Positions 1 through 5,151 are shown, counted from the stretch's first letter. The stretch: DNA of 6,180 nucleotides from Nitrospirota bacterium (GCA_016235225.1 JACRLS010000176.1:1-6180); one strand, 5' to 3'. The notes: generated by a model from the letters alone, not told the origin. A program made the numbers and translations.

Positions 1-2
1 AT

Positions 3-119
3 CGGGGCGAGGAAGTCCAGAAATTTCTCCAGTGGCTCGGCGCGCTGCCCTGCGGGGTGGACTATCTGTTCCCCGTCACCTCGGGTAAGGACGCGAATAG
101 CCGACAGCAGGCGGCTTAA
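3..119 (+). CDS. C-terminal end of an unrecognised protein (5' end outside window)
   Basis: An open frame enters from the left edge and ends at the TAA at 117-119, giving 38 residues. The readable part (GEEVQKFLQWLGALPCGVDY and what follows) has the mixed amphipathic composition of a real protein, while the other two forward frames give arginine/serine-rich or stop-broken translations. I do not recognise the family. The last residues, NSRQQAA, are encoded by DNA at 93-108 that matches 14 of 16 bases of the heptamer repeat at 3732-3747, so the extreme C-terminus may derive from a repeat insertion. The next gene on the same strand starts about 100 bases downstream, beyond a hairpin-forming repeat; co-transcription is possible but not shown. 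Confidence 0.6.
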   Translation, partial: RGEEVQKFLQWLGALPCGVDYLFPVTSGKDANSRQQAA

Positions 120-130
120 CCATTACACCT

Positions 131-208
131 AGGCTAAGGTTAAGGCCGAGGTCGAGGGGAAGCGCGTCATCTTCCCCCGAACCTTAGCCTTAACCTCAGC
201 CTCAACCT
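131..208. repeat. Hexamer-based inverted repeat array (AGGNNN / NNNCCT)
   Basis: Five consecutive six-base units beginning with AGG start at 131, 137, 143, 149 and 155. After a short centre, five six-base units ending in CCT finish at 184, 190, 196, 202 and 208, in the same six-base phase. The halves form a long imperfect hairpin: arm 131-162, loop 163-170, arm 171-202, with 26 of 32 positions complementary and some mismatches compatible with G-U pairing. It lies in the leader of the 84-residue gene starting at 223. It could be a dispersed intergenic repeat, a transcript-stabilising hairpin or a weak terminator; there is no T-tract after it. Confidence 0.75.
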
Positions 209-222
209 ATGGGATTTCAGAC

Positions 223-477
223 ATGGCGACATATGGAGATGCGATCAAGGAACATGCCCGCATCGCGGTCCAGATCTACAAGAGCAAGCTGCCGGAGATC
301 GAGAAAATCGCCGGGTTCATGATTTCTCCGGACGGGAGCAACACGGCGTGTTCTTGCGAGGACGTCAAACGCTATCTGCAGGCCATCCAGTCGGCTGGAG
401 GCATGGTCGGGTTTACCAGCGCGAAGATGGTGGTCACAAACGCCATTCACAAGGCGGGATTGCCGCCCGTAACCTAG
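223..477 (+). CDS. Small protein of unknown function, 84 residues
   Basis: The ATG at 223 opens an 84-codon frame ending in TAG at 475-477. A weak GGGA-type ribosome site lies about nine bases upstream. The protein has no signal peptide or membrane segment, so it is probably cytoplasmic. Residues 1-32 look like an amphipathic, charged helix (KEHARIAVQIYKSKLPEIEK), followed by a glycine-containing turn (around SPDGSN), a close cysteine pair (C43 and C45, in ACSCED) and a second helix-rich half ending in HKAGLPPVT. The CxC pair could bind metal or form a disulfide, but two cysteines alone do not establish this. I do not recognise a family. An antisense frame over the same bases gives an arginine-rich translation and is less protein-like. 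The gene is followed by a strong hairpin and a convergent regulator gene. Confidence 0.6.
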   Translation: MATYGDAIKEHARIAVQIYKSKLPEIEKIAGFMISPDGSNTACSCEDVKRYLQAIQSAGGMVGFTSAKMVVTNAIHKAGLPPVT

Positions 478-488
478 TGAGATAGCCC

Positions 489-525
489 GGGGGACAGGCC
501 CCCTTCCTGCCGGGGCCTGTCCCCC
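489..525. terminator. Strong bidirectional hairpin between convergent genes
   Basis: Arms 489-502 (GGGGGACAGGCCCC) and 512-525 are perfectly complementary over 14 bases, with a nine-base loop. The hairpin sits 11 bases after the stop of the 84-residue gene and 18 bases beyond the stop of the minus-strand LuxR-type gene, so it could serve both transcripts. Neither side has the T-run of a canonical intrinsic terminator, so termination is inferred from position and stability only. It may equally be a copy of a dispersed GC-rich palindrome. Confidence 0.55.
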
Positions 526-543
526 TTCAGTCACGCGCGTGGC

Positions 544-1341
544 CTACAGGTCGCTCAAGTGATGACGCAACGCGAAGCGGATGAGTCCGGCTCGATTGGA
601 GAGGCCCAGTTTGTCTCGTATGCGCGCGGCGTGATTCGCAGCCGTCCGCACGCTCAGATTCAAGGAAGCCGCCACGTCCTTGTCGCTCAAGCCTTCGCCG
701 ATCTGCTTGAGGACCTCCCACTCCCGCCGCGACAACCGGTCCGGGGGGACCGTGCTGAACTCCCTCGTCGTCAGGTGGCCGTTGAGAGACTCGTTCCCCT
801 GCGGATAGACCGTGCCCGCCGTGGCGTCGCTTTCCTCCGTTCTGCGAATATACACCTTGACCAGGCAGAGTCTTGCGGCGCCGCCGTCCTGGCCCATGCA
901 CACTTTGGCGTACCCGAATTGCTCAGCCGCGATTCCCCCAAGGACCCCCGATGTCAAGGCGCAGAGTTGCAGCGCGTGTTTCGCCCGCGCGCCGAAGGGA
1001 CAGACCGGAATATGAATCGTGAGCGAATTGCCGGTTTCCTCCACCATGTCGCACCGCCATCCCCAAAGCTCGTTCAAGCCTTCAAGACACTGGGCATAGT
1101 CCTTCTTGGAATAGGGCGGCCGTCGCCTCGTCACGAGCTGGTATCGCTCCAAGGCTTGCCGGCCGACCTGGATCCCGAAGCGACGAACGACGTCCTCGAG
1201 CGCGGAGGGGTGGAGCAACGTCCCCACGGATTCGATGAGGGCGTTCAGCGTCGATTGCAGAAACGTTTCGGGCTTGTGCTCGCAGACCTGCACACCCTGC
1301 TTTTCGGCAGATTGAGGGAAAACCTGAGTATTTTTGCTCAT
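544..1341 (-). CDS. LuxR-type transcriptional regulator with MetOD1/V4R-like cysteine-rich sensor domain
   Basis: The protein has 265 residues from the ATG at 1341. Residues 202-262 form a LuxR/GerE helix-turn-helix: LSRREWEVLKQIGEGLSDKD precedes the recognition region LSVRTAANHAARIRDKLGLS. Residues 25-165 resemble the methanogen output domain (MetOD1)/V4R type of small-ligand sensor, with a CPFG motif at C114 and further cysteines at 85, 97, 127, 148 and 159. These could bind a metal, a cluster or a redox-active ligand, which is inference. There is no response-regulator receiver domain and no typical acyl-homoserine-lactone domain. The frame stays open to a GTG at 1386, but that start lacks a ribosome site and lies in the divergent promoter region; the ATG at 1341 has AAAGGA 13 bases upstream, which is rather distant. 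It is divergent from the monooxygenase gene and is its likely regulator. Confidence 0.85.
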   Translation of the reverse strand: MSKNTQVFPQSAEKQGVQVCEHKPETFLQSTLNALIESVGTLLHPSALEDVVRRFGIQVGRQALERYQLVTRRRPPYSKKDYAQCLEGLNELWGWRCDMVEETGNSLTIHIPVCPFGARAKHALQLCALTSGVLGGIAAEQFGYAKVCMGQDGGAARLCLVKVYIRRTEESDATAGTVYPQGNESLNGHLTTREFSTVPPDRLSRREWEVLKQIGEGLSDKDVAASLNLSVRTAANHAARIRDKLGLSNRAGLIRFALRHHLSDL

Positions 1342-1427
1342 GAGTCTTTGAGCATCCTTTCTCTTGTCCGAGCACAATTGTAGCACGATAGTAGTCTGAA
1401 GAAGGAGAACTTTTGCTCAACTGCTCG
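1335..1427. promoter_or_regulatory. Candidate operator region: five TGCTC/GAGCA half-sites
   Basis: The five-base word TGCTC occurs on the + strand at 1335, 1414 and 1422 and on the minus strand at 1350-1354 and 1370-1374, five times in 93 bases. TGCTCA (1335-1340) and TGAGCA (1349-1354) form an inverted repeat with an eight-base spacer that overlaps the start codon of the LuxR-type gene. The nine-base word TTTTGCTCA occurs at both 1332-1340 and 1411-1419, close to the starts of the two divergent genes. This arrangement would suit binding of the LuxR-type protein to control itself and the monooxygenase. No binding data exist here. Confidence 0.4.
1364..1392 (+). promoter_or_regulatory. Candidate sigma-70-type promoter for the monooxygenase gene
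   Basis: TTGTCC at 1364-1369 (4 of 6 to TTGACA) and GATAGT at 1387-1392 (4 of 6 to TATAAT) are separated by 17 bases. Two 11-base copies, 1371-1381 (AGCACAATTGT) and 1382-1392, agree at 9 of 11 positions and are exactly adjacent; together they span the spacer and the -10 box. One of the GAGCA half-sites lies in the spacer. The expected transcript would start near 1399, just before the first ribosome site. Both boxes are only moderate matches. Confidence 0.3.
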
Positions 1428-1436
1428 ATGGAGGAG
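1402..1436 (+). promoter_or_regulatory. Two tandem ribosome binding sites ahead of the monooxygenase gene
   Basis: AAGGAG at 1402-1407 is five bases before an in-frame TTG at 1413. GGAGGAG at 1430-1436 is six bases before the ATG at 1443. The second site is the stronger match and precedes the better start codon, so it was used to place the start. The first would add ten residues (MLNCSMEEKS) if used. Confidence 0.5.
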
Positions 1437-1442
1437 AAGTCC

Positions 1443-2540
1443 ATGATTACGAACGCCGCGCCCGCCAGTCCACTCGAAGTCTTCACCACCTGTCCGCCCG
1501 CGACGAGCAGCGACGCCATTCTCAACCGCCCCGGCTTTTACAGTGACGGCGGAGACGCGTATCTCCGGCGCGTCACCGATGCGGCGCGGTGGGCTGAGGA
1601 ATGCGGCTTCAAGGGGATCTTGATTTACATCGATAATTCTCTGGCCAACAACTGGGCTCTGGCGCAAGTGGTCATTGAGAACACGCAGCGCCTGGTTCCT
1701 CTTCTGGCGGTCCAACCCCTCTACATGCACCCGTTCTGGCTGGCGAAACAGATTGCGACCCTGGGGCACCTCTACGGCAGGCGGATCGCCCTGAACATGC
1801 TGGCCGGCGCGTTCGTCAATGACTTGACCGAATTGGGAGACCATGTCTCGCACGATGAGCGGTACGAACGGATGACCGACTACACGCTGGCCGTGCGGCA
1901 GCTTCTGGAAGCGGACGGTCACGTGACCTATAAGGGCAAGTACTATACCCTCAACAACGTGAAGATGAAGCCGCCGCTCGCCAAGGAGCTGGCGCCCATC
2001 GTGCTGATGTCGGGCGCGTCCGAGGCGGGAATGGCGTCCGCCCGCCGGCTCGGCGCCGTCGCGGTCCGGTATCCGAAACCAGTCGGTTATTACGAGCAAC
2101 ACCCCCTCGAAGACGGCATCGAATTCGGCACGCGCGTGGGGATCATCGCTCGGGAGTACGAGGAAGACGCCTGGGCCATTGCGCATGCGCGATTTCCGGT
2201 CGATCGCAGAGGGCAGTTGGCCCATCAGTTGACGACCAAGATCACGGATTCCGTATGGCACAAGGACCTCACCGCCCTGAAAGAAGAAGAACTGACGGCC
2301 GGCTACCCCTACTGGATGGTCCCTTTCCAGAACTACAAGACCTTCTGTCCCTATCTGGTCGGAACCTATCGGCAAGTCGCCGACGTCGTCGCCCGGTATA
2401 TCGCGGTCGGGTTCAAGATCTTCATCACGGACATTCCTCCCGACAAGGAAGAGCTGTTTCATCAGAAAATCGTGTTCGAGCTGGCCAAACAAGCGGTGAT
2501 GAAACAGCAGATGGGAGTCACGGCCGGGAAGGGAGCTTGA
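1443..2540 (+). CDS. LLM-class (bacterial luciferase-like) flavin-dependent monooxygenase, SsuD-like
   Basis: This 365-residue protein has the TIM-barrel pattern of the bacterial luciferase/alkanesulfonate monooxygenase family. Family landmarks are AARWAEECGFKGILI (residues 47-61), ALNMLAGAF (116-124), the HDERYERM block (137-144), YKGKYYTL (163-170) and the APIVLMSGASEAG segment (184-196) near the expected flavin phosphate site. Such enzymes use reduced FMN, supplied by a separate reductase, and O2 to oxygenate their substrate. Length is normal for the family and there is no signal peptide, so it is cytoplasmic. The start is set by GGAGGAG six bases before the ATG; a TTG at 1413 with its own ribosome site is an alternative. 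A carrier-protein gene follows 94 bases downstream on the same strand, suggesting a carrier-bound acyl or aminoacyl substrate rather than a free sulfonate; no sulfonate transport genes are visible. Substrate is unknown. Confidence 0.92.
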   Translation: MITNAAPASPLEVFTTCPPATSSDAILNRPGFYSDGGDAYLRRVTDAARWAEECGFKGILIYIDNSLANNWALAQVVIENTQRLVPLLAVQPLYMHPFWLAKQIATLGHLYGRRIALNMLAGAFVNDLTELGDHVSHDERYERMTDYTLAVRQLLEADGHVTYKGKYYTLNNVKMKPPLAKELAPIVLMSGASEAGMASARRLGAVAVRYPKPVGYYEQHPLEDGIEFGTRVGIIAREYEEDAWAIAHARFPVDRRGQLAHQLTTKITDSVWHKDLTALKEEELTAGYPYWMVPFQNYKTFCPYLVGTYRQVADVVARYIAVGFKIFITDIPPDKEELFHQKIVFELAKQAVMKQQMGVTAGKGA

Positions 2541-2592
2541 CCGCCGGGGCGGTGAGAGACGGGCTCGGTCTGGGATCGATCGGATCGTTCCC
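2540..2592 (+). other. Two intercistronic hairpins between monooxygenase and carrier-protein genes
   Basis: ACCGC at 2540-2544 pairs with GCGGT at 2549-2553 directly at the monooxygenase stop codon. A second hairpin has arms 2572-2580 (GGGATCGAT) and 2584-2592 (8 of 9 complementary) around a three-base loop. Neither is followed by a T-run, so they look more like transcript-processing or stabilising structures within an operon than a terminator. The role is inferred. Confidence 0.35.
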
Positions 2593-2634
2593 ATGTCGCG
2601 CATGGCCTGAGTTCGACGAGAAAGGAGCCACGAC

Positions 2635-2898
2635 ATGTCGTCTGCCACGGCGTTACAGGATCAAATTACGAGGATGTTTGCCACGCAGCTCAAGATCGAG
2701 GTGCCGTCACCTGAGACGGACCTGTTGAATTCGGGCATGCTGGATTCCCTCGGACTCGTCGATCTGCTCGTGCAGATTGAGGAGCAGTTCGGGTTCTCCA
2801 TCCCGATCGAGAATCTTGAAGTCGAGAGTTTCCGCTCTGTGGCGACCATCGCAAATCAAGTGGCGCAGCATTTACCCAAGCGGGTCGACCACAGTTGA
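2635..2898 (+). CDS. Free-standing acyl/peptidyl carrier protein
   Basis: This 87-residue protein is a phosphopantetheine-binding carrier. The attachment motif is GMLDSLGLVDLL, with Ser38 the expected 4'-phosphopantetheine site. It is preceded by the typical TDLLNS turn and followed by the helix II segment LLVQIEEQFGFSIP and a final helix ending in TIANQVAQHL. Length and helix layout match stand-alone carriers; the MLDSLG form with the acidic helix is closer to DltC or NRPS-associated free carriers than to the canonical fatty-acid ACP, where DSLD is usual. AAAGGAG seven to eight bases before the ATG supports the start. It follows the SsuD-like monooxygenase gene on the same strand and probably tethers that enzyme's substrate or product. 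No adenylation, ketosynthase or thioesterase gene lies in the window, so the loading enzyme must be elsewhere. The 89 bases after it, before the convergent SUMF1-type gene, hold only a weak hairpin (2897-2920). Confidence 0.9.
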   Translation: MSSATALQDQITRMFATQLKIEVPSPETDLLNSGMLDSLGLVDLLVQIEEQFGFSIPIENLEVESFRSVATIANQVAQHLPKRVDHS

Positions 2899-2987
2899 GC
2901 CCTGTGGGCCCGCCAGGCTCTGAACAGGGAACTCAGCCTCCCCTCTTCTGCCGGCAATAACCGCCTCCTGACGGTACGAGGACAGCG

Positions 2988-3701
2988 TTACTTCGGACCT
3001 TCCTGAAGACACCGAAAGCCGACATCGAAGTAGCTGTTCTTCGGCGCATAGTAGTTCCGGTTCGTGGATCGCAGGTCATAGAGCATGTTGTACCACGACC
3101 CCCCGCGCAGCGCCTTGCTCCCGCCGCGAGTGGGCCCAGTCGGATTCCGATCCGGGCTCTTCTTGTAATACTCCATGTCGTACCAGTCCGTGACCCACTC
3201 CCAGGCATTGCCGGCCAGATCATGGATGCCGTAAGGACTCTTGCCGGCCTCGAGGCTCCCACCCACTGCGAGCGTCTCATACCCGATCCAGGCAGCGCCG
3301 AAATTCGCCCGTGCCCGGGTCGGCTCCTCATTGCCCCAAGGGAACAGCCGTCCATCGGCCCCCCGCGCCGCTTTCTCCCATTCGGCCTCGGTCGGGAGGC
3401 GTTTCCCATAATGACGGCAATAGGCATCGGCATCGTGCCAGGTGACGCCCACCACCGGACGCTCTCCGTCGGTCGGCGCATTCACGTCTTTCCACCTTGT
3501 GGGCGGCTCGCGACCCGTCGTCTGCATGAAGATGGCGTAGCGGGACGTCGTGACCTCGTACTTATCCATATAATAGGCGTCCACATACACGCTCGGGGCG
3601 CCGTCCTTCCCGGTCATCTCGATCGGCGGGGCCTGAGCGGAGACCGGGGAGATCGACAGCATGACTGCAAGCGAGAAAGTCAGCGCGATCCTGATTCGCA
3701 T
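2988..3701 (-). CDS. Exported SUMF1/FGE-fold protein lacking the catalytic cysteines (copy 1)
   Basis: This 237-residue protein begins with a signal peptide (MRIRIALTFSLAVMLSISPV, cleavage likely after A22), so it should be periplasmic. The rest is a formylglycine-generating-enzyme/sulfatase-modifying-factor domain: DAYYMDKYEVT (41-51), RPVVGVTW (81-88), KRLPTEAEWEKAARG (100-114), LAGNAWEWVTDW (162-173), LRGGSW (198-203) and VGFRC near the end. The N-terminal IPAGxFxMG block usual for the family is missing. True FGE has a cysteine pair shortly after GGSW; here that segment is YNMLYDLRSTNR, so sulfatase activation is unlikely. Its only cysteines are C95 and C231, in the places of the FGE structural disulfide. 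The ATG is preceded by no clear ribosome site, and an in-frame stop lies just upstream. It is the last of a minus-strand run of exported-protein genes. Confidence 0.88.
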   Translation of the reverse strand: MRIRIALTFSLAVMLSISPVSAQAPPIEMTGKDGAPSVYVDAYYMDKYEVTTSRYAIFMQTTGREPPTRWKDVNAPTDGERPVVGVTWHDADAYCRHYGKRLPTEAEWEKAARGADGRLFPWGNEEPTRARANFGAAWIGYETLAVGGSLEAGKSPYGIHDLAGNAWEWVTDWYDMEYYKKSPDRNPTGPTRGGSKALRGGSWYNMLYDLRSTNRNYYAPKNSYFDVGFRCLQEGPK

Positions 3702-3730
3702 CGGAAAATTTCACATGGTTGACCGCGGGT

Positions 3731-3861
3731 AGCGAACAGCCGATAGCTGGAGATGGCAACAACCGACCAGCCCCTCCATCATTTCGCGCCATTCGCCATT
3801 GGCTATCAGCTGTTCGCTCCTATATGAACGCAATTCCCTGCTTGGCTACTCGCTATTCACT
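3731..3861. repeat. Heptamer-based inverted repeat array (AGCNNNN units)
   Basis: On the + strand three seven-base units beginning with AGC start at 3731, 3738 and 3745. On the minus strand similar units cover 3784-3818 (five in phase, the last two beginning GGC) and 3841-3861 (three, AGC or AGT). The segment 3731-3748 (AGCGAACAGCCGATAGCT) is complementary to 3801-3818 at 16 of 18 positions, with a 52-base spacer. The array fills most of the 166-base gap between the NHL gene and SUMF1 copy 1. Besides these repeats I see no gene or clear promoter in the gap. It could be a dispersed intergenic repeat or a structure affecting the transcript between the two genes. Confidence 0.7.
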
Positions 3862-3867
3862 GACAGG

Positions 3868-5025
3868 TCAAATGAAAAATTCCTGGACCGGACCAGCCGG
3901 TGGACCTTCATCAATCGGCCCGCTGCCGGCCACCGTGGCAATGTTGCCCGTCGCTCGATCGACCTTTCGAATCCGGTGATTCCCCGCGTCAGCCACGTAG
4001 AGATTGTCGTCCGCATCAACGGCGAGTCCGGCCGGCGCGTTCAGGCTGGCATCCAGCGCCGGGCCGCCATCCCCCGAGAATCCGCGTTTTCCGTTCCCCG
4101 CAAACGTGGTGAGGATCCCAGTCTTGGCGTCCACCCGCCGGATGCGGACATTATTGTGATCGGCAATGTAGAGGTTCCCCTTGCTGTCGAAGGCCACCGC
4201 CGCCGGCGCTTCGAGCTGGGCGTCCCGAGCCGGACCGCCGTCCCCGCTGAACCCCATTTCCTCGCCGCCGGCCACAATCGTGATCCAACCGCCTTTGGTC
4301 TTCGGATCCACCCGGCCAGGATCGGCCTTTTTCACGCGACTTAAGGTGGCATCAGCCCAATAGATGTGCCCGTCGGGGCCGACGGTCACGCCGACGGGAT
4401 GCCATAAATACTTCGGCGCCGCCCCTTTCTCCACCAATCTCGGATCCGACCCGGCGGCGGTCACAATCCGCCCGTCGCGATCGATTTTCCGGATACAGCT
4501 ATGCTGCGTATCCGCCACATAGAGGTTTCCCTTGCCGTCGAGCGCAACCCCTCGGGGCGCGAACAACCCGGCAGCGGTCGCCGGTCCTCCATCGCCGTAG
4601 AATCGGGGTTGACCCGTTCCGGCAATAGTCGTCACGGCGCCGGTCTGTCCGTCCCACTTGCGAATCCGATGGTTCCCGGCATCAGCGATGTAGAGCGAGC
4701 CGCCCTCATCCAGGGCAAGCCCGTGAGGAAAATGCAAATTAGCCAGGCGCGCGGAGCCGCCGTCGCCGGCAAAGCCCCGCTCACCGGACCCCACCACGGT
4801 CGAGATGACTCCGCTCTGGCGATCCACGCGACGAACCCGGTCGTTGCTGGAGTCCGCAATGTAGAGGTTGCCGGTTCGATCGAGCGCGATGCCCCGCGGG
4901 TTGTTCAGCCGCGCCTCCGTGGCCGGGCCCCCGTCCCCGGCAAACGAGCCGGACCCGGGTCCGACCGCAGAGACGGGACCGGAGGCTGCAAAGAGACCGC
5001 CGCCAACCAGACGCAAGAACCCCAT
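3868..5025 (-). CDS. Six-blade NHL-repeat beta-propeller, probably exported
   Basis: From the ATG at 5025 the protein has 385 residues. Residues 1-20 (ending SGPVSA) look like a weak signal peptide. The remainder is six NHL blades of about 57 residues, each following the plan GDGGPA..A.L..P.GIALD..GNLYIAD..N.RIRKVD..TG.ITTVAG.G. The GDGG motif occurs at 30, 87, 144, 261 and 318; blade four (about 199-256) lacks it and carries an insertion around GRVDPKTKGG. Such propellers usually bind proteins or glycans; no catalytic residues are evident. The frame remains open to an ATG at 5124, but that extension is encoded by the heptamer repeat array and is charged and repetitive. An ATG at 5058 is a further candidate; no start has a convincing ribosome site. 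It lies between two SUMF1-fold genes on the same strand and may work with them outside the cytoplasm. Confidence 0.88.
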   Translation of the reverse strand: MGFLRLVGGGLFAASGPVSAVGPGSGSFAGDGGPATEARLNNPRGIALDRTGNLYIADSSNDRVRRVDRQSGVISTVVGSGERGFAGDGGSARLANLHFPHGLALDEGGSLYIADAGNHRIRKWDGQTGAVTTIAGTGQPRFYGDGGPATAAGLFAPRGVALDGKGNLYVADTQHSCIRKIDRDGRIVTAAGSDPRLVEKGAAPKYLWHPVGVTVGPDGHIYWADATLSRVKKADPGRVDPKTKGGWITIVAGGEEMGFSGDGGPARDAQLEAPAAVAFDSKGNLYIADHNNVRIRRVDAKTGILTTFAGNGKRGFSGDGGPALDASLNAPAGLAVDADDNLYVADAGNHRIRKVDRATGNIATVAGSGPIDEGPPAGPVQEFFI

Positions 5026-5049
5026 CGTCCATGCGCGCCTATCCAGCTC

Positions 5050-5151
5050 CTCTCGCATCTCGTCTCTCGCATCTCGTGAAGCGTATCTCGTATCTCGTGA
5101 AGCGTCAGACGAAATACGCTTCACGCCTCACGCCTTACGTTTCACGGTCCT
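5050..5151. repeat. Heptamer-based inverted repeat array (CGNNNNN units)
   Basis: From 5054 to 5151 there are fourteen consecutive seven-base units, every one beginning with CG. Included are a perfect 14-base tandem duplication (5050-5063 and 5064-5077), a perfect 14-base direct repeat ATCTCGTGAAGCGT (5071-5084 and 5092-5105), and a hairpin with arms 5096-5105 (CGTGAAGCGT) and 5116-5125 around a ten-base loop. The left units read CGTATCT or CGTGAAG and the right units are of their complementary type, so the array is an inverted repeat in constant phase. It occupies the 116-base gap between the NHL and upstream SUMF1 genes and just reaches the latter's stop codon (5142-5144). It resembles in design, not in sequence, the short tandem heptamer repeats known from cyanobacteria. 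Confidence 0.8.

Noticed and set aside
559..1383. 274-codon + strand open frame opposite the LuxR-type gene
   Set aside because: The minus strand encodes a clear LuxR helix-turn-helix; the + strand translation is arginine-rich with no recognisable domain, a typical high-GC antisense shadow.
1342..1386. GTG start at 1386 for the LuxR-type regulator
   Set aside because: No ribosome site precedes it and the extra 15 codons lie in the divergent promoter region; the ATG at 1341 is preferred, though not proven.
1338..2648. 436-codon minus-strand open frame opposite the monooxygenase
   Set aside because: The + strand carries unmistakable luciferase-family motifs and ribosome sites; the antisense translation is rich in R, G, H and D with no family pattern.
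2899..2987. Terminator between the carrier gene and SUMF1 copy 1
   Set aside because: Only a seven-pair bulged stem (2897-2920) without a T-run was found, too weak to annotate as a terminator.
3222..3722. 166-codon + strand open frame opposite SUMF1 copy 1
   Set aside because: It mirrors the SUMF1 coding sequence and has no domain or ribosome site of its own.
5026..5124. N-terminal extension of the NHL protein to an ATG at 5124
   Set aside because: The extra 33 residues are encoded by the heptamer array and read as a repetitive charged string ahead of a plausible signal peptide.
5050..5151. CRISPR array
   Set aside because: Units are seven bases and contiguous, with no spacers of uniform length and no cas genes nearby.
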